NCBI GenBank assembly: GCA_045546615.1
Contig: JAZQDD010000018.1
Location: 1-34,402 of the forward strand
Length of the DNA stretch: 34,402 nt
Reading direction: 5' to 3'
Source: CAG-390 sp045546615
GTDB taxonomy: Bacteria; Bacillota; Clostridia; Oscillospirales; CAG-272
Both the position numbers and the translations under genes were made by a program. Below are positions 6,650 through 13,965 of this stretch, one piece after another (the stretch's first letter is position 1; every line of letters begins with the position of its first letter). Below the pieces are notes generated by a model. The model was not told where the DNA came from. It worked only from the letters and a program-made list of their open reading frames with translations, and made no database searches.

Positions 6650-6724
6650 GGTCGAAGTGGCGGGACTCGAACTCGCGGCCTCCAGTACCCGAAACTGGCG
6701 CGCTACCACCTGCGCTACACCTCG
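6649..6724 (-). tRNA. tRNA-Pro (anticodon CGG)
   Basis: 76 bases with encoded CCA. Acceptor stem CGAGGTG pairs with CACTTCG (one G-T pair), the discriminator is A, the anticodon stem is CCAGT/ACTGG, and the loop TTCGGGT puts CGG at positions 34-36, reading codon CCG. The T-loop is TTCGAGT. One oddity is an A-C mismatch at the 52-62 position of the T stem (GCGAG/CCCGC). It has its own perfect promoter upstream and a terminator directly at its 3' end, so it is a single-gene unit. Confidence 0.9.
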
Positions 6725-6740
6725 ATTTTGCTTACATTAC

Positions 6741-6769
6741 ATTATACCACCGACGTGAGCTTTTGTCAA
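6741..6769 (-). promoter_or_regulatory. Promoter of tRNA-Pro
   Basis: On the minus strand TTGACA (6769-6764) and TATAAT (6746-6741) are separated by 17 bases, 17 bases upstream of the mature tRNA 5' end. Confidence 0.85.
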
Positions 6770-6815
6770 GGTTTTGAACAAAAAAATTCCGTTACTCGTC
6801 TGATGCGCGTAATTT

Positions 6816-7292
6816 TTAGCATTCCTCGGGGAGCTTGCATACGTCCACCCATTCCTCGAAACCCGAATATCTCTCAAGCTCGGGTATGGTCAGCTCTATT
6901 GCGCTGTTTGCGCTTCCGCAAGCGGGGAACACCGTCTCAAAGCGTTTGAGTGACTCGTCAAGATACACGCTGACACCGTCGTTTATCGCAAACGGGCATA
7001 CTCCGCCCACGCCGTGTCCTATCATTTGCTCCACCTCGTCAAAGGTCAGCATCTTTGCCTTTGCCGAAAAGCGTGCCTTGTATTTTGCGTTATTTATCTT
7101 TGCGTCGCCCGCCATAACGATGAGTATCGCCTTGCCGCCCACTGTGAAAGAGAGCGTTTTTGCGATTCGGCACGGCTCGCAATGAAGTGCCTCGGCGGCA
7201 AGCTCCACAGTTGCGCTCGAAACGTCAAATTCCAGCACCCTGTCCTCCATGCCGTGATTTCTGAAATATTCTTTTACCCTTGCGATAGACAT
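6816..7292 (-). CDS. YbaK/EbsC-type aminoacyl-tRNA deacylase
   Basis: 158 residues of the YbaK/ProX editing superfamily, which hydrolyses mischarged aminoacyl-tRNA (often Cys- or Ala-tRNA-Pro) in the cytoplasm. Supporting motifs are C.P.RIAKTLSF, GDAKINNAKYK (the conserved KxxxxK region), a GHGVGGVCPFAI stretch that matches the family's G...GG..P signature, and the ending ...FEEWVDVCK. The longer frame to 7346 is rejected because its start lies in the promoter; ATG 7292 follows AAGGAGAACGGG. Its closeness to a tRNA-Pro gene is suggestive of editing proline charging but each has its own promoter, so linkage may be chance. Confidence 0.85.
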   Translation of the reverse strand: MSIARVKEYFRNHGMEDRVLEFDVSSATVELAAEALHCEPCRIAKTLSFTVGGKAILIVMAGDAKINNAKYKARFSAKAKMLTFDEVEQMIGHGVGGVCPFAINDGVSVYLDESLKRFETVFPACGSANSAIELTIPELERYSGFEEWVDVCKLPEEC

Positions 7293-7317
7293 CCCGTTCT
7301 CCTTTTTCGTTTTACTA

Positions 7318-7346
7318 ATTATACCACCAAACTTGCCCATTGTCAA
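7318..7346 (-). promoter_or_regulatory. Promoter of the YbaK gene
   Basis: On the minus strand TTGACA (7346-7341) and TATAAT (7323-7318) are separated by 17 bases, about 25 bases before the start codon 7292. Perfect match to the vegetative consensus. Confidence 0.85.
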
Positions 7347-7353
7347 TAAAGTA

Positions 7354-7386
7354 GGAGCGCACCAAACGCAAATGCGTCGGTGCGCT
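7354..7386 (-). terminator. Hairpin after the ribbon-helix-helix gene
   Basis: GAGCGCACC pairs with GGTGCGCTC around a 14-base loop that itself contains ACGCA...TGCGT. The following T-tract is weak (CTACTTTATTG), so it is a likely but not certain terminator of the SPFH-RHH unit. Confidence 0.5.
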
Positions 7387-7391
7387 CACAT

Positions 7392-7595
7392 TTATTCAAT
7401 GTCGATATCAAGCGGCTTGTCTATCTCGTCCGAGACGTATTTGCCGTTTTTCTTGCGCTGACGGACGCACTCGGTCAGGAGATATTCTATCTGCCCGTTC
7501 ACCGAGCGAAAATCGTCCTCCGCCCACGCGGCGATAGCATTGTAGAGCTTGGCTGAAAGGCGCAACGGCACTTGCTTTTTTTCGTTTTCTCCCAT
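7392..7595 (-). CDS. Ribbon-helix-helix (Arc-type) small protein
   Basis: 67 residues. PLRLSAKLYNAIAAWAEDDFRSVNGQIEYLL is the Arc/CopG-like fold: a short beta strand followed by two helices, with the familiar FRSVNGQIEYLL helix. It starts 21 bases downstream of the SPFH gene stop (ATG follows GAAAGGCG) and is almost surely cotranscribed with it. Pairs of SPFH protein with this small RHH protein recur in Clostridia. Whether it binds DNA or acts as a partner of the SPFH protein is not known. Confidence 0.8.
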   Translation of the reverse strand: MGENEKKQVPLRLSAKLYNAIAAWAEDDFRSVNGQIEYLLTECVRQRKKNGKYVSDEIDKPLDIDIE

Positions 7596-7616
7596 TTTTC
7601 GCCTTTCCTTTATTTA

Positions 7617-8639
7617 TTAATACAGACTGCCCGAATTTACTATGGGCTGTGCGTCGCGGTTGCCGCAAAGCACTACGAGAAGGTTTGACACCATAGCGGC
7701 TTTTCTTTCCTCGTCAAGCTCGACCTTGCCGCCCTCGTTCAGACGGTCAAGAGCCATCTCGACCATACCGACTGCACCCTCGACTATCATCTTGCGCGCG
7801 TCGATGATGGCGGATGCTTGCTGACGCTGGAGCATAACTGCGGCGATCTCGGTGGCGTAAGCAAGGTAGGTGATGCGCGCCTCGATAATCTCGATGCCTG
7901 CCTCGTCAACGCGCTCTTGTATCTCGTCGCGTATTCTCTGCGCCACGACCTCGCTCGAACCGCGCAGACTTCCGTCGTCGGCAACGCCGTCACCCGTGGT
8001 GTCAACACCGGGGGCTACATCGTAGGGATAGAGGCGGACGATGTTACGCAGGGCGCTGTCGCACTGCAGAGAAAGGAATTCCTTGTAGTTGTCAACGTTA
8101 AATACAGCCTTTGCGGTGTCGGTGATGCGCCACGTTACCGCGATACCTATCTCGATGGGGTTACCAAGGCAATCGTTTATCTTCTGACGGCTGTTGTTGA
8201 GGGTCATAATTTTAAGTGATAGCTTTTTGGAAACTATTTCTATGGATGCTCCTGTACTTGCTGCCGCAATAGTGGATGCGACGGTCTTTACGTCGCCGCT
8301 CTGGTTGAGCTTGGTCTGTGCGGCGGGGTTTATAGCGGTGCAGAAGGGATTCACCCAGTAAAATCCGTCGCCCTTTATTGTGCCGACGTACTTACCGAAA
8401 AGGGTGAGGACGAGCGCTTCCTCGGGCTTCAAAACTTTGAGACCGACAAAGGGTATCCAACCGATAAAGGCGGCGAGGATGCCGAAAATTACCATCATCA
8501 CCGCACCGATGACGACGTTTTCCGTATTGAGCTGTGTTGCGCCGAAAATGAAGGCGGCAATATAGGCGAGCTCAAGAAGCAGGGTGATTATAAGAACGGA
8601 CATACCGTGCTTTTTGGTGGTCAAAATTTTTTCTTTCAT
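7617..8639 (-). CDS. SPFH/Band 7 domain membrane protein
   Basis: 340 residues. Two N-terminal membrane segments (about 12-32 and 40-60) are followed by the SPFH/Band 7 domain, starting at LKPEEALVLTLFGKYVGTIKGDGFYWVNPF and reaching through WRITDTAKAVFNVDNYKEFLSLQCDSALRNIVRLYPYD. A charged coiled coil with ..RITYLAYATEIAAVMLQRQQASAIIDARK.. follows, typical of flotillin/stomatin/HflC scaffolds that organise membrane proteins or proteases. ATG 8639 is preferred over the upstream ATG 8672, as it follows AAAGGAG and the promoter lies just upstream. It forms an operon with the RHH protein. Confidence 0.9.
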   Translation of the reverse strand: MKEKILTTKKHGMSVLIITLLLELAYIAAFIFGATQLNTENVVIGAVMMVIFGILAAFIGWIPFVGLKVLKPEEALVLTLFGKYVGTIKGDGFYWVNPFCTAINPAAQTKLNQSGDVKTVASTIAAASTGASIEIVSKKLSLKIMTLNNSRQKINDCLGNPIEIGIAVTWRITDTAKAVFNVDNYKEFLSLQCDSALRNIVRLYPYDVAPGVDTTGDGVADDGSLRGSSEVVAQRIRDEIQERVDEAGIEIIEARITYLAYATEIAAVMLQRQQASAIIDARKMIVEGAVGMVEMALDRLNEGGKVELDEERKAAMVSNLLVVLCGNRDAQPIVNSGSLY

Positions 8640-8673
8640 AGTTAACTCCTTTGAAGTTTTATCTGATATCAAA

Positions 8674-8702
8674 ATGATATCATAGATAAATCAGTTTGTC
8701 AA
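8674..8702 (-). promoter_or_regulatory. Promoter and palindrome ahead of the SPFH operon
   Basis: On the minus strand TTGACA (8702-8697) and TATCAT (8679-8674) are spaced by 17 bases. The -10 region overlaps a perfect inverted repeat, GATATC-5-GATATC (about 8665-8681), which could be an operator. Confidence 0.65.
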
Positions 8703-8721
8703 TAGCTTTTTTCAAAAAATA

Positions 8722-8750
8722 TTGAAATTTTTTCAAAAATATGATATAAT
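8722..8750 (+). promoter_or_regulatory. Promoter of the membrane lipoprotein gene
   Basis: TTGAAA (8722-8727) and TATAAT (8745-8750), spacer 17, 33 bases before the start at 8783. It is divergent from the SPFH promoter. Confidence 0.75.
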
Positions 8751-8782
8751 CAATCTATAAAAGACCAACGAAAGGCAATTTT

Positions 8783-9619
8783 ATGAAAAAAATACACGTT
8801 TTTGCCGCGATATTGCTTATTTTGGCGGCATTTGGCTTTGTTTCCTGCGGCGGCGGCACGCCCATAAGTGCACCTGCGCACGAGGAGCTGGCGAGCGCGT
8901 TTGTTGACGCCCTATCAAAAAACGACCTTGAAACAGCCGTCGCCCTGACCGATGGGGAGCATTTCAAGCGCGAGGACTTTGAAAAGTTTTTCAAGGGCGC
9001 AAGGGAATACGTGGGAGATTTTTCTTCTTATGAAAATAAAGGCATAACCGACTATGCTAACGCAGAGCAAAACGGCAAGCCTACCGAAAGCGCGACATTC
9101 CGATTTGATACAGACGGCGTTGATTTTTACGTCGGAGTTGCGCGTGTTGGCGGGTCGGAAAAAATATGCGGTCTTGCTATAAGTCCTATTCAGACGGGAA
9201 CTATTGGCTCGATGTCGGGTGCCAATGTGCTTCAATGGCTCGTGCTGATACTCGGAATTGCTACGATAGGCTTTACGGCTTTTGTGTTTGTTGACTGTGT
9301 ACGCCGAAAATTCAGGCAAAAGGGGCTTTGGTGCGCCATCATTCTGCTTGGTGTTTTAAGCCTTGGATTTAGTGTCGGGCCCACGGGCTTTATGCCCGCC
9401 GCGGGCTTGGGCTTTATCATTTTCCCATCGTCGCTTGTCACCTATTCAACGGGCGGATATGCGCTTTCGCTCATCATTCCCTTTGGTGCTATCGCGTATC
9501 TCGTGATGCGCAAAAAGCTTTTAAATCCTCAAGTTCCCAAAAGCCTTGATGAAGCGGAATCGCTTTCCGAAACGGAAGAGGAAGCCCCCAAAAAGGAATA
9601 TTACGAGTGGGAAGAGTAA
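8783..9619 (+). CDS. Membrane lipoprotein with three C-terminal transmembrane segments
   Basis: 278 residues. Signal peptide with lipobox FVSC (Cys22), then an extracytoplasmic alpha/beta domain (about 30-140: EELASAFVDALSKNDLETAVALTDGEHFKREDFEKFFKG...) that resembles DUF3887/NTF2-like small domains, then three hydrophobic segments (about 150-172, 182-202, 220-240) and an acidic cytoplasmic tail ending KEYYEWEE. Function unknown. A lipid anchor combined with later membrane spans is uncommon and gives an outside domain tethered twice. Start ATG follows GAAAGG. A shared terminator lies downstream. Confidence 0.7.
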   Translation: MKKIHVFAAILLILAAFGFVSCGGGTPISAPAHEELASAFVDALSKNDLETAVALTDGEHFKREDFEKFFKGAREYVGDFSSYENKGITDYANAEQNGKPTESATFRFDTDGVDFYVGVARVGGSEKICGLAISPIQTGTIGSMSGANVLQWLVLILGIATIGFTAFVFVDCVRRKFRQKGLWCAIILLGVLSLGFSVGPTGFMPAAGLGFIIFPSSLVTYSTGGYALSLIIPFGAIAYLVMRKKLLNPQVPKSLDEAESLSETEEEAPKKEYYEWEE

Positions 9620-9670
9620 AAAACGGTACATTTTTGAAAAATCAATAGAATATGTGATTTACCGATAGAA

Positions 9671-9710
9671 AAAGGACAGCGACGATTTTTTACGTTCGTT
9701 GTCCTTTTTT
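9671..9710. terminator. Bidirectional terminator between convergent genes
   Basis: AAAGGACAGCGA pairs with TCGTTGTCCTTT (one G-T pair), followed by a T-run on the + strand and a T-run on the minus strand. It serves the lipoprotein gene and overlaps the stop codon of the convergent Cys-rich gene. Confidence 0.8.
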
Positions 9711-9920
9711 ATGCGATGATTCAATATAAACTTTATTATCGGCAGTATCTACTTCTTTTTTGAAGGGATCAAATTCGGGAAAGCAAAACAAATAGTAGTC
9801 GCACTCGTCGCAACAACACTCAAAGCCTTGCTCTCCGTTGCCAAGGCAAACGGTAGGTTCACCCGGCGTAAGCTCTACGCCTGTAACATCTATTACCCTT
9901 TTTTTAATATTCTTGCTCAT
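9690..9920 (-). CDS. Small cysteine-rich protein, unknown function
   Basis: 76 residues. The start ATG 9920 follows ATAGGAGAATGC; the in-frame extension to 9971 would run through the leader terminator hairpin and is rejected. The centre, CLGNGEQGFECCCDECDYYLFC, carries six cysteines in a C...CCC..C.....C pattern that could bind a metal or form a small disulfide fold. No signal peptide or membrane helix. I know no family for it. It is a single-gene unit read from a promoter 240 bases upstream through a strongly structured leader, so its expression is probably set by premature termination. Confidence 0.6.
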   Translation of the reverse strand: MSKNIKKRVIDVTGVELTPGEPTVCLGNGEQGFECCCDECDYYLFCFPEFDPFKKEVDTADNKVYIESSHKKGQRT

Positions 9921-10150
9921 GCATTCTCCTATCAGCATACAAAAAGTGCGCCGACCGAAATCAGCGCACAAAAACGCAAATCCCAGTCGTCGCCAAACAA
10001 ACCATATACAGATTGGGTATATTACTATACTCTCTCATGTACGGAATTTGCATTTTATCAAATTCATCATAAGAGAGTATTGTCAAAAAAGGGCATAAGT
10101 ATCCCAAAAAGAAAAAATACCCGCAAGTACTGTATATTTAGTTTGTTTGG
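9921..10150 (-). ncRNA. Structured leader RNA, riboswitch- or attenuator-like
   Basis: On the minus strand the inferred transcript begins near 10150 with a 10-nt segment CCAAACAAAC that pairs perfectly with GTTTGTTTGG ending at 9993. After a 3x1 internal loop, ATATACAG pairs with CTGTATAT (8 bp), then GGGTAT with ATACCC (10117-10122 with 10015-10020). Inside are a small GGGATA/TAT(G)CCC stem (10091-10105) and a long imperfect hairpin (10027-10080; ATACTCTC/GAGAGTAT). Downstream is GTGCGC/GCGCAC with a T-tract (9941-9969), a terminator ending just ahead of the ribosome binding site. I do not recognise a known riboswitch class. A 158-bp MITE with 19-21-base inverted ends is the main alternative reading. 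Confidence 0.6.
9941..9969 (-). terminator. Terminator-like hairpin in the leader of the Cys-rich gene
   Basis: GTGCGC pairs with GCGCAC around a 12-base loop and is followed on the minus strand by TTTTT (9945-9941). It lies between promoter and start codon, as expected of an attenuator expression platform. Confidence 0.6.
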
Positions 10151-10157
10151 CACAATT

Positions 10158-10186
10158 ATTATACCACAGTTTTTGCACTTTGTAAA
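10158..10186 (-). promoter_or_regulatory. Promoter of the leader RNA and Cys-rich gene
   Basis: On the minus strand TTTACA (10186-10181) and TATAAT (10163-10158), spacer 17. Placing the start 6-8 bases downstream puts +1 at about 10151, the first base of the leader's closing helix. Confidence 0.75.
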
Positions 10187-10214
10187 CATATCCAGTAAAA
10201 TTTTGAAAATCACA

Positions 10215-10279
10215 TTCCGCAAAGCGGAACGTCACTTTCTCTGACAAAAACACGGCATATCTCTTTGGAGATATGCCGT
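10215..10279 (-). terminator. Terminator of the MATE-mannitol dehydrogenase operon
   Basis: A perfect 12-bp stem ACGGCATATCTC-TTTG-..., with its T-tract on the minus strand at 10250-10246, lies 50-80 bases after the dehydrogenase stop codon. Beyond it is a second small hairpin, TTCCGC-AAA-GCGGAA (10215-10229). Between 10151 and 10214 only the leader promoter is seen. Confidence 0.8.
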
Positions 10280-10328
10280 ATTTTGTAAAACCGTCCTTTA
10301 GAGAATGACTCTAAAGCGCAGACTTTTT

Positions 10329-11543
10329 TTATGCGTTCTTGTTTTCGTCGATCTTGGCGATAAGCGCGTCCCAATCGGGGTTGGCGAGCATATCGTAGTA
10401 GCCCTTGATGAGAGCTACGTCCTCGTCGGCGGTGATGGAGCAATACTTTTCGAGTGCGGCGGCAACGCCGTTCTCCTTTGCGAAGGTGGATACCTCAACG
10501 CCTATCTCATCCTCGGGCATATCGAAGCGGAGCGCGGCGGCAATGCCGAGACCAATAGCGGCGGGAGTCTTGCCCTGCTCTCTTACTGCGATGTACGCGC
10601 CGCCGAGTCTGTCGCCTGCGGAGAGCTTGCGGCGGGTGTCTCTGCCTACGCGGAAGATGGAGTCCTCAAGCAGAGGATTGTAAAGGCGGGGGATGAGATG
10701 CTCTACAAAATCAGCAAGTTCGGACTCGGGTACGCCGTGGCGTGCGGCGAGTGCGGATGCGGACTCGTTAAGTGCGCGGCGCAGAATAGCGTCGATCTTT
10801 TCATCCTCTGCAACCTCGTAAATGAAGCCGTATCCCTTGAGGTAGCCAAGGTACGCCATAGTAGCGTGTCCCATGTTATGGATGAGGAGCTTGCGCTGGA
10901 TGTAGAAATCAAAGGGAGAGAAGGGGCGCAGATTGTCGATTACGGGGTAGGGAGCGCCGACGGGGCGGAAGCCCGTAGCGTCCGCGGGAAGCTCGCTGTA
11001 AAGGTCGGTGCAAACTGCGAGGGGATTTTCGTCAAGGAAGCGCTGGGGTGTGGGGGGAACGGTGATTCCTACCGAAACGCTTACAAAGCCGATGGAGTTT
11101 TCAAAATAATCGGTAAGGTCTGCGCTGATGTGGGGGGCAACAAGACCGCGAAGGTAATCGCCCGAACCGATAAGGTTTTCGCAAATGAGGATGTTGAGGG
11201 GGCGAGCGCCTTTTTCGTAGCGTGCGGCGATTCCGCGCGCGAGATTTTCAGCAACAAAGGGGAGAATATTTACTCCGAGGGCGGTAGCGAGGATGTCGCA
11301 CTCTGCGATCTGCTGGGTAACGGCATCGGAATCTCTGCCGTTAACGGCGGTAACGTTTTCAACCCACTCGGGAACGTACTCGCGTCCTTTGGTAACATAA
11401 ATGGGGTATCTTCCTGCGGCGGCGATGCCTGCCACGAGGTCGGCGTTAACGTCGATAAAGGTGGTGTGCGCTCCTGAAAGGAAGAAGCGCTTTGCAATAA
11501 AGCCTCTGCCGATATTACCGGCTCCGTACATTACAGCTTTCAT
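10329..11543 (-). CDS. mtlD: Mannitol-1-phosphate 5-dehydrogenase-family protein
   Basis: 404 residues of the polyol-specific long-chain dehydrogenase family, which interconverts polyol (phosphate) and ketose with NAD in the cytoplasm. The N-terminus MKAVMYGAGNIGRGFIAK is the Rossmann glycine motif of MtlD. CENLIGSGDYLR and the catalytic region KLLIHNMGHATMAYLGYLKG (conserved K..HN..H) support the call. MtlD is usually ~380 residues. Start ATG follows AAGGAGT. It lies 42 bases after the MATE gene, and no mannitol PTS is in the window, so the substrate may be another hexitol phosphate or hexuronate; the symbol is by family only. Confidence 0.8.
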   Translation of the reverse strand: MKAVMYGAGNIGRGFIAKRFFLSGAHTTFIDVNADLVAGIAAAGRYPIYVTKGREYVPEWVENVTAVNGRDSDAVTQQIAECDILATALGVNILPFVAENLARGIAARYEKGARPLNILICENLIGSGDYLRGLVAPHISADLTDYFENSIGFVSVSVGITVPPTPQRFLDENPLAVCTDLYSELPADATGFRPVGAPYPVIDNLRPFSPFDFYIQRKLLIHNMGHATMAYLGYLKGYGFIYEVAEDEKIDAILRRALNESASALAARHGVPESELADFVEHLIPRLYNPLLEDSIFRVGRDTRRKLSAGDRLGGAYIAVREQGKTPAAIGLGIAAALRFDMPEDEIGVEVSTFAKENGVAAALEKYCSITADEDVALIKGYYDMLANPDWDALIAKIDENKNA

Positions 11544-11585
11544 TTTTTACTCCTTGAATATATGTATTGTAAATTAGAAACGACT

Positions 11586-12992
11586 TCAAGACTCGCTCTG
11601 CTTTTTCGTAATTCTGAATTTTCCGAAGTTGCACAAGCGGTAGTAGAGGTAAACGATGGTGGAATTGAGCGCCCAGCCTGCGGGGTACGCCATGCCGAGC
11701 CACATCAGCGTGTTTGAGACGTAGTTTGAGACGATGAAAAGGTATATCTGCCTAAAGCCAACGAAGGCGGAGAGCATTATCACCATGGGTATTTTGGTGT
11801 GTCCCGCACCGCGAAGGGCGGCGGCGTACACCTGATTTATGCAACAGAAAAGATAGAACGGCGTGATACGGCGCAAAAGCATTGCGGCGTTTTCGGCTAT
11901 CGCGGGGGTTGAGTTGAAGAACGGTGCGATGCCATCCGCAAAAAAGATTATCGGGATTATTGCCACGATGGATGCGGCTGTTGCCATAAGATAAGCTATG
12001 TTCGTGCCGCGCTTGGCTCTCTTGATATCACCGTTGCCGAGATTTTGTCCGACAAAGGTGGTTATGGCAAGTCCAAGTGACTGCGCGGGCAGGAAGAGAA
12101 GCTGGTCTATCTTTGAGTACGATGTCCACGCACCGAGAGCCACCTTTTGCGGTATGCCGTCGACTCCGCCGATGTACGATTGCACGAATACGTTGGAAAA
12201 CGCGGTAAGTGCCATCTGTACTGCGGCAGGGAAGCCGATGAAAAAGATCTGTCGGAAGATCTTCATATCTATGCGTATCTGCCGCGGGATGAGACGAACC
12301 CACGTGTCATTGCGAAGTAGTGTTATTACCGTCAGCGCGGCGGACAGGCATTGCGCAATGACGGTGGCAAGTGCTACGCCGTCAACGTCCATACCGAAGC
12401 CGAAAACGAACAGCACGTCAAGCACTATGTTCGTAACGGCGGAAACGACGAGGAAATAGAAAGGGTGGCGCGAGTCACCGACGGCGCGAAGGATTCCCGC
12501 GCCAATGTTATAGACCATAAGACCGATAACACCCGCAAAGTATATAATAAGGTAGGTTTTTGCGTAAGGGTAAACGCTTCCGTCCTTGCCGAGCATCAGC
12601 TCGACCATCAGCGGTGTGAAAAGCACGCCCGCTATCGTGATGAAAACTCCCATAACGAGCGTTATGGCGATCGAGGTATGTGCCGCGCGGCGCACTCCGT
12701 CCTCGTTCTTGGCGCCGTAGTATTGGGAGATAACTACTCCCGCGCCGCTTGAAAGTCCGAGGAAAAAGCCTATCAGAATGTTGATAATGGGGGCTACGCT
12801 TCCAACGGCGGCGTAGGCATCGTCGATGCCTGTCTGACCGATAACGAAGGTATCCACCATATTATACAGTTGTTGAAAGAGGTTACCTGCGAGAATGGGA
12901 AGTGTGAATTTGACAAGTTTTTTTACGATACTGCCCTCGGTCATATCTATTTGCGCTGCTTGTGCGCGTGAACGGGGCTTTGCAAGAGTCAT
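11586..12992 (-). CDS. MATE family efflux transporter
   Basis: 468 residues, about 12 hydrophobic segments. Family hallmarks are the opening VKKLVKFTLPILAGNLFQQLYNMVDTFVIGQ, then GLSSGAGVVISQYYGAKNEDGVRRAAHTSI, and in the second half GLAITTFVGQNLGNGDIKRAKRGTN, the duplicated NorM-like motif. It exports drugs or metabolites using Na+ or H+. RBS is AGAGGTGAT. It has its own promoter and is followed by the MtlD-like gene; the cargo is unknown. Confidence 0.92.
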   Translation of the reverse strand: MTLAKPRSRAQAAQIDMTEGSIVKKLVKFTLPILAGNLFQQLYNMVDTFVIGQTGIDDAYAAVGSVAPIINILIGFFLGLSSGAGVVISQYYGAKNEDGVRRAAHTSIAITLVMGVFITIAGVLFTPLMVELMLGKDGSVYPYAKTYLIIYFAGVIGLMVYNIGAGILRAVGDSRHPFYFLVVSAVTNIVLDVLFVFGFGMDVDGVALATVIAQCLSAALTVITLLRNDTWVRLIPRQIRIDMKIFRQIFFIGFPAAVQMALTAFSNVFVQSYIGGVDGIPQKVALGAWTSYSKIDQLLFLPAQSLGLAITTFVGQNLGNGDIKRAKRGTNIAYLMATAASIVAIIPIIFFADGIAPFFNSTPAIAENAAMLLRRITPFYLFCCINQVYAAALRGAGHTKIPMVIMLSAFVGFRQIYLFIVSNYVSNTLMWLGMAYPAGWALNSTIVYLYYRLCNFGKFRITKKQSES

Positions 12993-13031
12993 GGTTAGGT
13001 ATCACCTCTTTTGGAGTTTGCGTTAAAAATC

Positions 13032-13060
13032 ATTATATCACATAATGCGAAAAAAAGCAA
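13032..13060 (-). promoter_or_regulatory. Promoter of the MATE-mtlD unit
   Basis: On the minus strand TTGCTT (13060-13055) and TATAAT (13037-13032), spacer 17. The -35 box overlaps the foot of the terminator stem of the upstream sugar operon, so the two signals are packed together. Confidence 0.6.
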
Positions 13061-13093
13061 TAAAAAAGGGGCAAAAAGCCCCTTTTTTATTGC
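13057..13093 (-). terminator. Terminator of the seven-gene catabolic operon
   Basis: A perfect 16-bp stem, centre GGGGC-AAAAA-GCCCC extended by A6/T6 and GCAAT/ATTGC, begins 8 bases after the aldolase stop codon. Very strong; separates the sugar operon from MATE-mtlD. Confidence 0.9.
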
Positions 13094-13100
13094 TTTTTTA

Positions 13101-13946
13101 TTACGCCTTTCCGTTGCAACCGAAAAGAACCATTTTCTTCATTGCTTCAGCCTTGATCTCTGCAACCTTCATGTTTCTCATCTCAAGGTAGCCGATCTTC
13201 TCGTCAAGTGCGCGGCGTACTGCACGCTCACCTGCAAGGCAGAGGTCGGTGAAAATGTTTACCTTTGCGATACCGCCCTTGATGGTGTTGCGGAAATCAT
13301 CGTCGGAAAGACCGCTTCCGCCGTGAAGTACGAGGGGAGTGTCGATGGTGGCGCGGATCTCTGCAAGTCTGTCAAGGTCAAGGCAGGGCTTTTTGATATA
13401 TGCGCCGTGAGCAGTTCCGATAGCAACTGCGAGAGCGTCAACACCCGTAGCCTCAACGAAAGCCTTTGCCTGCTCGGGGGTGGTGTATGCGGACTTTGCA
13501 TCGCCGTCGGACTCTGCCGCGCCCTCGTTGTTTCCAACGTGGCCGATCTCGCCCTCAACGGTTGCGCCCTTTGCGTGAGCCATCTCAACCATCTTGCGGG
13601 TGAGAGCGATGTTTTCAGCCTCGTCGCCTGCGCTTCCGTCAAACATAATGGAGGTAAATCCAAGATCAAGTGCCTCGATACATCTCTCGACGGTAAGACC
13701 GTGGTCGTAGTGCATAACTACGGGAACGGTCGCACGCTCTGCGGCGGCGCGTACGGAGGGAGCGATGAGCTTCAGCTCGCCGTAGGGAAGAAGAACCTCG
13801 GCAGTACCGATGATAACGGGGGAGCGAGTTTCCTCTGCGGCTGCGATAACAGCCTCAAGCATATCGGAGTCGGTGGTGTTGAAAAGACCGACAGCGTAAC
13901 CGCCCTTCTGGGCAGGGATAAGTACGTCGTTAAGATTTACAAGCAT
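13101..13946 (-). CDS. Class II (zinc) ketose-bisphosphate aldolase
   Basis: 281 residues of the FbaA/GatY/KbaY/IolJ family. These cytosolic zinc enzymes split a phosphorylated ketose to DHAP and an aldehyde. Motifs visible: AFNT-like GLFNTTD, VVMHYDHG (first zinc histidine; the Asp is the acid), TVEGEIGHVG (metal Glu region), AIGTAHGAY (second zinc His) and LHGGSGLSDDDF (third zinc His plus phosphate loop). Last gene of the operon, 19 bases after the isomerase, with AAGGAGATAT as RBS and a strong terminator behind. In the inferred route it would act on the product of the FGGY kinase. The exact substrate cannot be read from the sequence. Confidence 0.9.
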   Translation of the reverse strand: MLVNLNDVLIPAQKGGYAVGLFNTTDSDMLEAVIAAAEETRSPVIIGTAEVLLPYGELKLIAPSVRAAAERATVPVVMHYDHGLTVERCIEALDLGFTSIMFDGSAGDEAENIALTRKMVEMAHAKGATVEGEIGHVGNNEGAAESDGDAKSAYTTPEQAKAFVEATGVDALAVAIGTAHGAYIKKPCLDLDRLAEIRATIDTPLVLHGGSGLSDDDFRNTIKGGIAKVNIFTDLCLAGERAVRRALDEKIGYLEMRNMKVAEIKAEAMKKMVLFGCNGKA

Positions 13947-13965
13947 TTTTCATATCTCCTTGAAA

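Noticed and set aside
6239..6650. att site of an element in the tRNA-Pro 3' end
   Set aside because: No second copy of the tRNA 3' sequence was found in the window, and large serine recombinases do not usually use tRNA genes.
10305..11477. 390-codon open frame on the + strand
   Set aside because: Antisense to the mannitol dehydrogenase gene, which has full family motifs and an RBS.
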